Source: Streptomyces spinoverrucosus
GTDB lineage: Bacteria > Actinomycetota > Actinomycetes > Streptomycetales > Streptomycetaceae
Length of the DNA: 64,000 nt
Direction of reading: 5' to 3'
Assembly: GCF_006539505.1 (NCBI RefSeq)
Contig: NZ_BJND01000044.1
Location: 30,829-94,828, forward strand
Made by a program: the position numbers and the translations under genes. The notes beneath the pieces are model-generated. The model did not search any database, had not been told where the DNA came from, and saw only the letters and a program-made list of their open reading frames with translations. The first letter of the stretch is position 1; each line of letters begins with the position of its first letter. Positions 50,547 through 60,400 of this stretch are shown in pieces.

Positions 50547-51634
50547 CCGGGCAGCCGTACGCCGTCACTGTCCCGAGGGGTTACCGGGTCGGCCCCTGGG
50601 TGGTCCGCGAACCCATCGGGTCCGGGGCGTTCTGCACCGTCTACGCGGGCCGACCCGCCGGGAACGGATCGCGGGACCTGCCGCGTGAGGCCGCGCTGAA
50701 GTTCCTGCCCACCGGCACCCGCACCCCACGCCGGCTCCGTCACTTGCGCGAACTGGCCGAGCGGGAGGTGGAATTACTGGGCCGACTGCGTTCACCGCGG
50801 CTGATCCGGATGTACGACGCCCTCACCGTCGACGACCCGGACGACCCGGAGCTGGACGGCGCCACCGTCCTGGTCCTGGAACTGGCCGAGGGCTCCCTGG
50901 ACGCCGTACCCGCTCCGGTGCCGGACCCCGGCGCCGTGCTCGCGCAGATATGCGAAGGGCTGGCGCAGCTGCACCGGGCGGGCTGGGTGCACGGTGACCT
51001 CAAGCCCGCCAACGTGCTGCTGATGAAGGACGGTTCGGTACGGCTGGCCGACTTCAACACGGCCGCCGAGCTGGAGGGCACGCACGCCTACGCCCCCGCC
51101 TTCGCGACGCCGGACTACACGCCGCCGGAACTGCTGTGGCCGGAGATCGACGAGCGGGGCACGCGGATCCGCCCGTCCGCGGACGTGTGGGCCTTCGGTG
51201 TCCTCGCCCACGTGGTCCTGACCGGCGCCTTCCCGCTGCCGGGCGCTACGACGGGGGCCCGCGCCGACGCGGTGACGCGGTATGCGCGGGGCACTGCGGA
51301 GCTGCGGCTCTCGCCCGAACTCCCCGACGTCTGGCGGGAGATCGTCCGCGACTGCCTGGCCCCTACGCACGCCGACCGCGTCGGCACGGAGGCACTGCTG
51401 CGCCGGGTCGAGCATGTGGCAGGCCTCGCCCGCTCTCCTCGCCCACCGAGGCTGCGCCGCCCTCGCCTCCGGCACCGCCACCCCTTCCTGGCGGGGGCTC
51501 TGGCGACCGCCCTCCTGGCCGTGACCGGACTCGGGATCGCGGCGGCCGTCGCCCACCAGCAGGCGACGAGCGACACCGAACTGGCAAGCTCCTACCGGCC
51601 GTCGCTGTGGGGAGTTCTGGTGTCCCTCAGGTGA
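50543..51634 (+). CDS. Hanks-type serine/threonine protein kinase
   Basis: 363 residues. The N lobe has GSGAFCTVYAG and the ATP Lys in AALKFLPTG. The catalytic loop is HGDLKPANVLL (HGD instead of HRD) and the metal loop is DFNTA (instead of DFG); the Asp residues are kept, so activity is plausible. The APE-like motif is TPPELL. One helix near the C-terminus (FLAGALATALLAVTGLGIAA) would anchor it, leaving only about 27 residues outside, with no PASTA sensor. Codon 78 is TTA (50774-50776), so translation may depend on bldA. The end overlaps the convergent ArsR-type gene by 43 nt. Confidence 0.9.
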   Translation: MTGQPYAVTVPRGYRVGPWVVREPIGSGAFCTVYAGRPAGNGSRDLPREAALKFLPTGTRTPRRLRHLRELAEREVELLGRLRSPRLIRMYDALTVDDPDDPELDGATVLVLELAEGSLDAVPAPVPDPGAVLAQICEGLAQLHRAGWVHGDLKPANVLLMKDGSVRLADFNTAAELEGTHAYAPAFATPDYTPPELLWPEIDERGTRIRPSADVWAFGVLAHVVLTGAFPLPGATTGARADAVTRYARGTAELRLSPELPDVWREIVRDCLAPTHADRVGTEALLRRVEHVAGLARSPRPPRLRRPRLRHRHPFLAGALATALLAVTGLGIAAAVAHQQATSDTELASSYRPSLWGVLVSLR

Positions 51635-52623
51635 TCCGGGCCTGCGGCGGCCCGGAGCACGGACGCCCCCGCAGGAGTGAGGGTGTGCAGGACGTTCGCG
51701 CCGTGCCGCCGGCTGGTGATGAGTCCCGCGTCCCGCAAGGCCGTCGCGTGCCGACTGGCCGAGGACGCGGACACACCGGCGGCACGCGCGATCTCCCCGG
51801 TCGTGGCGCCGTGGGCGATTGCGCACAGGGCGGCGGCGCGGGCCCGCCCGATGAGGGCCGTCAGGGGCGCGCCGGGATCGTCCGACAGTGGCGGTACGGC
51901 CGGCTCGTGGGCGAGCGGATACACGAGTACGGGCGGCAGGCCAGGGTCGGCGAAGGTGATCGGCCTCTGCAGCAGGAAGTACGACGGCACCAGCAGCATG
52001 CCGCGACCATCCAGGTACAGGTCCCGGTCCACGGAGGGGTGGTAGGCGGCATGGAGGACGGGCCGTTCCCAGCGCATCGACGGCCCGAGGCTCGCCAGCA
52101 TCCTTTCGACGCCGCCGTCCATGAGGTCACGGCACCGGGCGGCCCGTTCGGCTTCGATACGGGCGTGGACCTGGTCCTCGTAGGGGGCGACGGCAACATC
52201 GTGGTACGCGCGCAGGAGCTGCACGAACTCCTCGCGGACCGCCCGCTCGGCCAGCCGTACGGCCCACGAGGGTGCACCGACGACCCGGTCGAGCCGGGCG
52301 ACCTCGCTGCGTACCCGGCTCGGCGGCGCGGCGAGGACGGCCTCCAGTCCGGCGTCCAGCCCTTCGCTGCCCTGGAACGGCGTCAGGAAGTCGGGAAAGT
52401 AGGCGGCTCTGGGGTACAGCGGCAACAGCACGCGGCGCAGGGCGTGCTCCAGCCCCTTCTCCCGTAACCGCCGACGGGTGGTGCGATGCCATTCCGCGTG
52501 GGCCCAGCGGCCGTGCCGGGTCTGAAAGCGGTGCAGGCTGATGGCGATGTCCCAGAGCGGGTCGGACGCGCCGCACAACCGGGTCCTGGCCAGGTCGGCG
52601 TCGCTGAAGTGGACGCGGAGCAT
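51592..52623 (-). CDS. ArsR-type winged-helix regulator with large N-terminal domain
   Basis: 343 residues. The C-terminal 80 residues form an ArsR-like helix-turn-helix (IAHGATTGEIARAAGVSASS, ASRHATALRDAGLITSRRHG). The N-terminal 250 residues are an uncharacterised domain typical of Streptomyces ArsR-family proteins, starting MLRVHFSDADLARTRLCGAS. It lacks the metal-binding CxC of classical ArsR. The ligand is unknown. Codon 53 is TTA (52467-52465), suggesting bldA dependence. It converges on the kinase gene. Confidence 0.85.
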   Translation of the reverse strand: MLRVHFSDADLARTRLCGASDPLWDIAISLHRFQTRHGRWAHAEWHRTTRRRLREKGLEHALRRVLLPLYPRAAYFPDFLTPFQGSEGLDAGLEAVLAAPPSRVRSEVARLDRVVGAPSWAVRLAERAVREEFVQLLRAYHDVAVAPYEDQVHARIEAERAARCRDLMDGGVERMLASLGPSMRWERPVLHAAYHPSVDRDLYLDGRGMLLVPSYFLLQRPITFADPGLPPVLVYPLAHEPAVPPLSDDPGAPLTALIGRARAAALCAIAHGATTGEIARAAGVSASSASRHATALRDAGLITSRRHGANVLHTLTPAGASVLRAAAGPDHLRDTRTPHSDGR

Positions 52624-52769
52624 GTCGTTCTCCCCCGGTGAACTCAGCTTTTGCGTTCAGCTTCAACAGCATGGCCGGACGCGGTCCGGCCGGGCAACAC
52701 TTGCTCCCGTCGGGCGTGGCCGTTCTCCGCCCCTACCACCAACGTGGCCGGGGCCCACCCGGAGAACGG

Positions 52770-52970
52770 CTACGCCTTCAACGCGGTGACGAAGGCTGCC
52801 CAGGCGGGGGTTGGGAAGAGGAGGGCGGGGCCTTCGGGGTTCTTGGAGTCGCGGACGGGGATGATGCCGGGGAGGTTGTCGGCGACTTCGACGCAGTCGG
52901 CGCCGGACCCATCGCTGTAGCTGCTCTTGTGCCAGATGGCGGAGTTGAGGTCAAGCCTGCTGGGCTTCAT
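52770..52970 (-). CDS. DUF397 domain protein
   Basis: 66 residues (IWHKSSYSDGSGADCVEVAD is the diagnostic stretch, with RDSKNPEGPALLF after it). DUF397 proteins in Streptomyces act with adjacent XRE regulators and ATPases in differentiation or antibiotic control, as in the abaA and whiJ loci. It starts inside the end of the XRE gene (20-nt overlap), so the two are co-translated. Confidence 0.93.
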   Translation of the reverse strand: MKPSRLDLNSAIWHKSSYSDGSGADCVEVADNLPGIIPVRDSKNPEGPALLFPTPAWAAFVTALKA

Positions 52971-53802
52971 GTCTGTAGGTCCTCGCTGCTTCCTCGATCA
53001 GGGCAAGGGACGCCTCGGGTGGGAGCGCGACGGCCCTGAGCAGATCGTACGACCCCCGATACTCGTTCACGAGGGTCGGGAAGTCGATGATCCGCCCGTC
53101 GAAGTTGGTATCCGTCCACACCAGCGGCGGGGCCTCAGCAAAGGTCATGATCTTGGCCATGCCATGCATGAGGGGATGCCAAGGGGTCGTTTCCGGAACG
53201 ATCTGGAGAATGCTCTGCGTGGACCGGATCAGGTCGACGACGTGCTTGAGTTGGTCGGCCATCACCGCCGGTGGAACAGGGGTGCGTCGGATGACCGACT
53301 CCCGCAGGATCCCCCAGTAGTTAGGCCGGTCCTCGCGTTTCCACAGCTCCGCACGCGCCATTCGGGCGCGGATACGCTCCTCGGCAGTCTCCGGTGGCGT
53401 CAACGGCCTCTCATACCGAACGAGACCCCGCATGTAGTCAGCGGTCTGGAGCAAGCCAGGGATGACATTGGGCCCCCACTCCTCCAGCGTCTTCGCCTGC
53501 TTCTCCAGATCTGGTACGTCCTGGAAGCCCAGCGGGTGCCCCACCCGCCGCGCCTTGGCCGCGTCTTCACACCGCCGCTGGAAAAACCCGTCCGTCCCGA
53601 GCCGCTCGTCGACATGCCTGGCGAGATCCATCGGCATCCTGCGCTCGCCCCGCTCGATCTGACTGAGGAACGAGATCCCCCGAAAGCTCCCCTCGGCCAA
53701 CTGCTCCAGAGTCAGCCCCGCTTGCTCCCTCTTGAAGCGCAACTCTGCGCCGTAGAAGCAGGGAACACTCACCGACGCGTCAGGGTCCTTCTTCGCGGGC
53801 AC
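52951..53802 (-). CDS. XRE-family regulator (Scr1-type, DUF5753)
   Basis: 283 residues. An N-terminal helix-turn-helix (RFKREQAGLTLEQLAEGSFR, ISFLSQIERGERRMP) is followed by the DUF5753 domain: VIPGLLQTADYMRGLVRYER, VMADQLKHVVDLIRSTQSIL and WHPLMHGMAKIMTF. This is the standard partner of DUF397 proteins. It probably represses a target that is relieved through the DUF397 protein. The divergent HATPase gene completes the triad. Confidence 0.93.
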   Translation of the reverse strand: MPAKKDPDASVSVPCFYGAELRFKREQAGLTLEQLAEGSFRGISFLSQIERGERRMPMDLARHVDERLGTDGFFQRRCEDAAKARRVGHPLGFQDVPDLEKQAKTLEEWGPNVIPGLLQTADYMRGLVRYERPLTPPETAEERIRARMARAELWKREDRPNYWGILRESVIRRTPVPPAVMADQLKHVVDLIRSTQSILQIVPETTPWHPLMHGMAKIMTFAEAPPLVWTDTNFDGRIIDFPTLVNEYRGSYDLLRAVALPPEASLALIEEAARTYRHEAQQA

Positions 53803-53919
53803 AACCCACCACCGCCGTTTCTTACTTGCCGTGCGCAGCCGAAACCCCTTTCACGGTACGCCACTTGACGCCACGCTGTGAGTGATTCGTCACAGAACGC
53901 ACACGGAGGCGTACCCCCA

Positions 53920-54303
53920 ATGCACTCCCACGAGCCCGAACCGCTCGTCCTCGACCTGCTCGCGTTTCCCAAGGCCGTCCCCGAGGCCCGTCGGGCGGTG
54001 CGCGAACACCTCCGTACGCCCTGCCCCGACGTTCAGCTGTGCGTCGGCGAGTTGCTGGCCAACGTGATCAACCATGTCGGCGAGGGCACCCCGGTGACCC
54101 TCCGTCTGTTCCGGGCACAGGACGGCCGTACGCGTCTGGAGGTCACCGACTCCGACCCGCACGCCTGGCTCGTCGCACGCCGGCCGGACGGGGACGACGA
54201 GACCGGCCGCGGCCTCCTGCTGCTCGACGCGCTCGCCCGGCGCTGGGGGGTGTGGCTGACACCGGCCGGCAAGACCGTGTGGTGCGAACTCGTGGAACCC
54301 TAG
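53920..54303 (+). CDS. ATP-binding RsbW-like protein of the XRE/DUF397 triad
   Basis: 127 residues from ATG 53920 (MHSHEPEPLVLDLLAFP), behind GGAGGCG at longer spacing; GTG 53878 is an alternative start. The GHKL ATPase boxes are CVGELLANVINHVG and TGRGLLLLDALARRWGV, with WCELVEP at the end. Such proteins sit beside XRE/DUF397 genes in many Streptomyces loci, as in abaA-like loci. It may bind or modulate a sigma factor or the neighbouring regulator. Confidence 0.85.
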   Translation: MHSHEPEPLVLDLLAFPKAVPEARRAVREHLRTPCPDVQLCVGELLANVINHVGEGTPVTLRLFRAQDGRTRLEVTDSDPHAWLVARRPDGDDETGRGLLLLDALARRWGVWLTPAGKTVWCELVEP

Positions 54304-54392
54304 AACTATCGAGGTACCCCCGGTCTCCCGCCACCCGCAGCATGGTCACGGCGAAACGCCAAGCAGCACCGACCAACGGGGAAGGGACACCA

Positions 54393-54974
54393 ATGAACCT
54401 CCGCACGACACGCACCCGCCTGGGCGCCGCCGCCGTCGCCGTACTCGCCGTCGGCGCACTGGCCGTGGGGGCCTCGCCCGCCGCGGCCTCGGCGTCCAGC
54501 GGTAACATCAGCGGTGCCGCCACCTACACGGACGACTTCGGCGACGAGGGGCTGCTGTCCAGGTCGTCCTACAGCAACTCGACCGCCACGTGCCTTTGGC
54601 AGCAGATCCTGTGGGCCGAGGGCGCCAACGAGTCGGACGGCACGGACTTCGACTTCTCGGACATCGACGGGATGTTCGGGCCCAACACCGAGCACGCCAC
54701 CAAGCGGCTTCAGGTGACCTGGGGCCTGGCCGACTCGTTCAACGACGCCGACGGCAAGGTGGGTCCCAACACGTTCGGCTACGCCGACAGCAAGCTGCGG
54801 TACGTCTCGGGCAGCACGGCCTCGGGCGAGTACCTCCGGGTCAGGTACGACGGTGCGGTCCGCGATCTCGACTTCCTCCGGACCACCAACGGCACGTACA
54901 TCATCTACACGTCCGGTTCCCAGTCCGGCGGCGGCGCGGTGTTCGCGTCGTACCGCGCCAACTACTGCGACTGA
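54393..54974 (+). CDS. Secreted peptidoglycan-binding-type protein
   Basis: 193 residues from ATG 54393 behind GGGGAAGGGACACCA. The signal peptide (LGAAAVAVLAVGALAVGASP, cleavage near ASA) is followed by a mature part with CLWQQILWAEGANESDGTDF and IDGMFGPNTEHATKRLQVTW. That second stretch matches the peptidoglycan_binding_1 repeat pattern (D-G-x-F-G-P-x-T). A second, diverged DGKVGPNTFGYADSKL unit follows. Two Cys could form a disulfide. It is probably a small extracellular cell-wall-associated protein without a visible hydrolase domain. Confidence 0.85.
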   Translation: MNLRTTRTRLGAAAVAVLAVGALAVGASPAAASASSGNISGAATYTDDFGDEGLLSRSSYSNSTATCLWQQILWAEGANESDGTDFDFSDIDGMFGPNTEHATKRLQVTWGLADSFNDADGKVGPNTFGYADSKLRYVSGSTASGEYLRVRYDGAVRDLDFLRTTNGTYIIYTSGSQSGGGAVFASYRANYCD

Positions 54975-54990
54975 ACGTCCGGCTCGACCG

Positions 54991-55034
54991 ACTGCCGGTG
55001 TCCGGGGCGAGGGGCTGCCCCGGACACCGGCAGT
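54991..55034. terminator. Bidirectional terminator between the secreted protein and purH
   Basis: A perfect 18-bp stem (ACTGCCGGTGTCCGGGGC at 54991-55008, GCCCCGGACACCGGCAGT at 55017-55034, 8-nt loop) between convergent genes. It is the most stable hairpin noticed in the window. Confidence 0.85.
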
Positions 55035-55050
55035 CCGGTGCGTGCGGGGA

Positions 55051-56612
<1,562 letters not shown>

Positions 56613-56616
<4 letters not shown>

Positions 56617-57251
56617 TGGATAACTACCTTTCGTCCCTCAATGCGATAGCCGTTGCGGGCGAGCCGCCCCACGACATCGACGAGCAGCCTTCGCTCGACT
56701 TCCTTGATGCGCTCGTGCAGCGCGCTCTCGTCGTCCTCGTCCCGGACCTCCACCACGCCCTGCGCGATGATCGGCCCGGTGTCGACGCCGTCGTCGACGA
56801 AGTGGACGGTGCAGCCGGTGACCCTGGCGCCGTACGCGAGCGCGTCGCGGACGCCGTGGGCGCCGGGAAAACTGGGGAGGAGGGCGGGGTGGGTGTTGAT
56901 GAACCGCCCGCCGTAACGGGCCAGGAACTCCTTGCCCACGATCTTCATGAACCCGGCGGAGACGACGAGGTCGGGCTCGTACGCGGCGACGGCGTCGGCG
57001 AGGGCGGCGTCCCACGCCTCGCGGCTCTCGTAGTCCTTCACCTTCCGTACGAAGGTGGGCAGCCCGGCACGCTCGGCCCGCGCGAGCCCCTCGATACCGT
57101 CCCGGTCGGCGCCGACGGCCACGATCTCGGCACCGTACGCCTCGACGCCCTCGGTCGCGATGGCGTCGAGCAGCGCCTGCAGATTGGTGCCGGATCCGGA
57201 GACCAGCACGACGAGGCGCTTGGCGCGCTTGGCCACGGGCTTGGCGGCCAC
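56613..57251 (-). CDS. purN: Phosphoribosylglycinamide formyltransferase
   Basis: 212 residues from GTG 57251 (VAAKPVAKRAKRLVVLVSGS). It transfers a formyl group from 10-formyl-THF to GAR in purine synthesis. Motifs are LVSGSGTNLQALLDA, the AGFMKIVGKEFLARYGGRFI segment, NTHPALLPSFPGAHG with the catalytic Asn-His, and GCTVHFVDDGVDTGPII with the catalytic Asp. It leads the purN-purH operon. The upstream 318-nt gap holds a duplicated GACCCTACAAAA motif and no gene. Confidence 0.95.
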
Positions 57252-57274
57252 GGTGGGGCCCTTTCTCGGGAGAG

Positions 57275-57304
57275 CATTTTGTAGGGTCGGCGTTTTGTAG
57301 GGTC
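57275..57304. repeat. Direct repeat in the purN promoter region
   Basis: On the minus strand, GACCCTACAAAA occurs twice, 16 nt apart from start to start, ending about 25 nt before the purN start. It could be a regulator site or overlap the promoter. The rest of the 57252-57569 gap contains GC-rich DNA with a CCCACGGGACGGGGGC-type hairpin and nothing else recognised. Confidence 0.5.
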
Positions 57305-57569
57305 CTACGAATGCTTCACGCCCCCGGATACGGGGAAGCCTACGAAGCAGCCGACCGTCAGCAACGATACCGGCACACCAGGCGGCCCCCACGGGACGGG
57401 GGCGTGGCCGGGAGGTAGCGTCTGGGAGGAGCCGGTTCGGGAACGCGGTCCGGGCACCGTGCGTTCACCAGTAACCAGCGAGATGCACGAGCATGGGCGA
57501 GCAAGATCCGACCCGGATCCACGCAAGCCAGATCCACAGCCACATCCATAAGGGGAAGACGCTCTCTTG

Positions 57570-58340
57570 ATGCCGGACCGCAGTCTGCGACTCCTCACGT
57601 TCCCCCCGCAGTCGGTACAGGGGAGGGAGCGCAGCGGCGTGCTGCTGCGGGAGCGCCCCGCCTCACCGGCCGACGCACCGTCGGGCGACGCCAACGGTGA
57701 CAGGAAGGACGACAACCCCTTCGCTCCCCCGCCGGAGGGCACGCCGGACCGGCCGTGGCAGCCGCGGCGGCCTTCGGGCGACAGCGGCGACTCGTCGGAC
57801 GGCTCTCAGGGAGACGGCGGGCGTCCGACGTGGGGCAGTCAGTGGAGCGACCGGCAGCCCGGCCGCTCTTCCGGCGGCGGCTTCGGCGACCGGCCCGGCG
57901 GCAGCCCCGAGCGACCGGGCGGTCCGGCGCCGGGCATGCGCTGGGACCCCACGGACCCGGCACAGCGCCGGGCACGCTATGCGCTGCTGGCGGGCATGTG
58001 GGCCTTCTTCTTCGCGCTGTTCAGCTGGACGTACGTGGCACTGCTGTTGGGTGCGCTGGCGCTGTACTGGGGCATCAGCGCCCTGCGCACCAAGCCGCGC
58101 ACCCCGTCACCGGACACACCGGCCGGCACGACACCGGCCCGCCCGCAGACCACGGCAGCGGTGAGCGGCCTGGTCACGGCATCGCTGGCAATCGCCCTGG
58201 TCGGCGCGTCATTCGCGGCGCAGCTCGTATACCGCGACTACTACACGTGCACCAACGACGCCCTCACAAACGAGGCCCGCCAGGACTGCAACAAGCTGCT
58301 TCCGGAACAGCTGCGGGATGTACTGGGGGCCAACGCTTAG
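57570..58340 (+). CDS. Membrane protein with disordered N-terminus
   Basis: 256 residues from ATG 57570 (TTG 57567 is possible). The first 130 residues are rich in Gly, Pro, Ser, Arg and Asp (GDSGDSSDGSQGDGGRP) and probably disordered. Two helices follow (YALLAGMWAFFFALFSWTYV with LLLGALALYWGISAL, and LVTASLAIALVGASFAAQLV). A short C-terminal tail has two Cys (YYTCTNDALTNEARQDCNKL). Function unknown. It is divergent from purN, as often seen for this family in Streptomyces. Confidence 0.85.
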   Translation: MPDRSLRLLTFPPQSVQGRERSGVLLRERPASPADAPSGDANGDRKDDNPFAPPPEGTPDRPWQPRRPSGDSGDSSDGSQGDGGRPTWGSQWSDRQPGRSSGGGFGDRPGGSPERPGGPAPGMRWDPTDPAQRRARYALLAGMWAFFFALFSWTYVALLLGALALYWGISALRTKPRTPSPDTPAGTTPARPQTTAAVSGLVTASLAIALVGASFAAQLVYRDYYTCTNDALTNEARQDCNKLLPEQLRDVLGANA

Positions 58341-58411
58341 GGGTCGGGGGCGACGCCTGGATTGAGGGCCAGCGCCTAGGACTAGGGGGCCAGTGCCTCG
58401 CGCTCAGGGGC

Positions 58412-60286
58412 TCAGGGCTTCGGCGGATCCTCCGACTTCGTCGGCTGCAGCCGCTCGGTGGGCTCCGTCGGCTCCATCCGCTCCGTCCGCTCCGGCGGCT
58501 CCATCCGCTCCGTCGGCTCCGTCAGCTGTGTCGATTCCGTCAGCTCCATCCGCTCCGGCGACTCCGTCCGCCCTGACGGGACCGTCCGCTGCGGCGGGTC
58601 CGGCGGCGCCATCTCCTCCGCTTTCGCGGAGACTTCCCGCAGCGCCGCCCAGCGGGCCTCGCGGGCGGCGTCGTCGTAGGGCCAGGGGGGTGGGGGGCTG
58701 AGCGGGAGGGGTTCGTAGGGCTCGTAGTTGTCGTACGCGTCCTGGGTGTCGTACGCGTCGTCGGTGCCGTACGTGTCCTCCGTGAGGTCGGGGAGGTCCA
58801 GGTCGGACGTCGGGTCGGGTGATGCGGGGTTCTGCTCCGCGTCGGGTTCGGTGTCGGCGTCCGTTTTCGCGTCCGGCGCCTTGGTAGCCGGCGGAGCCAC
58901 CTCCCCCACCTTCGCCACCTGCTTCCCCGTAACCGACTTTTCCCCCGCCTTCGCCACCTGCTTGCCCGTAACCGACTTGTTCGCCTCGCCCTCCCCCACC
59001 GCCCCCCGGCATCCCCACCACCGCACTGCCAAAGCCACCGGCACCCCCACCACCGCCACCCACGCCACCGTCGCCACCGCCACCTGCCACCACACCGGCC
59101 CGAAACGGGCCAGCGCGTCCACCCCCAGCGGCCCGCCCGCCAACCCCGCCAGCAACGCGAGCCACGCCCCGCACAGCACCGCCGCCACCCCGGTGTATCC
59201 CGCAGTCCGGCCCAGCGACCAGGGCTCACCTCCACCCCCAGCCCTGGCAGCCGCCCGAGCCGTGAACCACCCCACCGTCACCCCGGCCACCACGGGCACC
59301 ACGCCCGCCGCCCAGTTCAGCGGCGTACCGGCCCCCGCCCCCGGAACCGCAGCCAGCAGCGGAAACGGCGGCAGGAGAGGGGTGGGGTCGGAGTACAGCG
59401 GGCCTGTCACATGCCCGGCGCTCAGTGCGAAACCGGGGCCGAGGGCGTACGCCGCGCCCCACACCGCCGCGTTCGGCACCAGCGCCAGGCACAGCAACAG
59501 CACCGCGAACCGACCCGACCACCCCTCGGTCAGCTGCGCGAACGCCACCCGAGCGGCCGGGCCGTGCCACACCAGCGACGCCGCCACCAGCAGGGCTCCG
59601 CCCCCGACCAGCACCGCCGCCCCGGCCGTCGCCGCCCGCGCCGAGACGCCGAGCCGCTCCCGGGTCTGCGTACCGAGGAAGGCCCGCCCCAACGGCCCCA
59701 GCCGGTGCAGCACACTGTCCACCGGCCGACGAGGCCACCCGTACGCCGTCCACACCCCGGCCCCGGCCGCCACCACGGCGACGAGCGGCAGGCACACCGC
59801 CGTCCACTCCCAGTCCGGCCGCAGCATGCCCCGCGCCGTGTACGCCGCGACCACACCACCCACCGCGAGATAGCCGAGCACCACCCCGGCCCACGCCGTA
59901 CGCCCGGCCACCAGGGGCGCCGGACCGTCCCCCTCGTACGCCCCGTCCACCGCGTCCCGCGCCGCCCGGTGCAGCAGCCACACGGGCAGCAGGAGCAGCA
60001 GCATGGGCGTCAGTCCCACGGGCGCGGGGGCGCCGGAGAGGGTGTCGGTGCGGACGAGTTCCGCGCCGTGCGCCAGCAGCCACAGCGCCGCGGCCACGTG
60101 CAGCGCGCCACCCGGCCCGCTGTCGGGATACGGCGAGCTGATCCACAGCATCATCACCAGCACGGCGAACGAGCCCAGCCCCAGCCCGGCCGCCACCACG
60201 CCGCCCAGGAGGCTGGCGGCCAGTCCGGGCGACCGGCGGCGCGTCCGGGTGTGCTGGGGAGACAACGACGGTCGGCGGTCGGTCAT
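58412..60286 (-). CDS. PerM-like cell division membrane protein (DUF6350)
   Basis: 624 residues from ATG 60286 (MTDRRPSLSPQHTRTRRRSP). The N-terminal 410 residues carry about ten helices, including LLGGVVAAGLGLGSFAVLVM, HVAAALWLLAHGAELVR and LTPMLLLLLPVWLLHRAARD. The C-terminal 200 residues are an acidic, repeat-rich tail: two KSVTGKQVAK units, then runs of TEPTERMEPPER. The N-terminal part matches the DUF6350/PerM family. In mycobacteria perM lies beside purN-purH and is needed for division under stress, and the same neighbourhood is seen here. The long tail looks like a lineage-specific expansion. Confidence 0.85.
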   Translation of the reverse strand: MTDRRPSLSPQHTRTRRRSPGLAASLLGGVVAAGLGLGSFAVLVMMLWISSPYPDSGPGGALHVAAALWLLAHGAELVRTDTLSGAPAPVGLTPMLLLLLPVWLLHRAARDAVDGAYEGDGPAPLVAGRTAWAGVVLGYLAVGGVVAAYTARGMLRPDWEWTAVCLPLVAVVAAGAGVWTAYGWPRRPVDSVLHRLGPLGRAFLGTQTRERLGVSARAATAGAAVLVGGGALLVAASLVWHGPAARVAFAQLTEGWSGRFAVLLLCLALVPNAAVWGAAYALGPGFALSAGHVTGPLYSDPTPLLPPFPLLAAVPGAGAGTPLNWAAGVVPVVAGVTVGWFTARAAARAGGGGEPWSLGRTAGYTGVAAVLCGAWLALLAGLAGGPLGVDALARFGPVWWQVAVATVAWVAVVGVPVALAVRWWGCRGAVGEGEANKSVTGKQVAKAGEKSVTGKQVAKVGEVAPPATKAPDAKTDADTEPDAEQNPASPDPTSDLDLPDLTEDTYGTDDAYDTQDAYDNYEPYEPLPLSPPPPWPYDDAAREARWAALREVSAKAEEMAPPDPPQRTVPSGRTESPERMELTESTQLTEPTERMEPPERTERMEPTEPTERLQPTKSEDPPKP

Positions 60287-60400
60287 CAGGATCACGACGG
60301 CCATGCTCCCAACGACACGCGCTTTCCCGGCGTAACAGGCGAACCACCGAAGTGTCGCTCAATATGTGCTTATGTGCTTTTTCGTTCAAAGGGGTGACCT

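Noticed and set aside
57252..57560. Possible ZTP riboswitch upstream of purN
   Set aside because: A CCGCCTGG-like box occurs, but the 5-prime GUGACUGGCG box and the GGGGAGCG box are not found in the right order.
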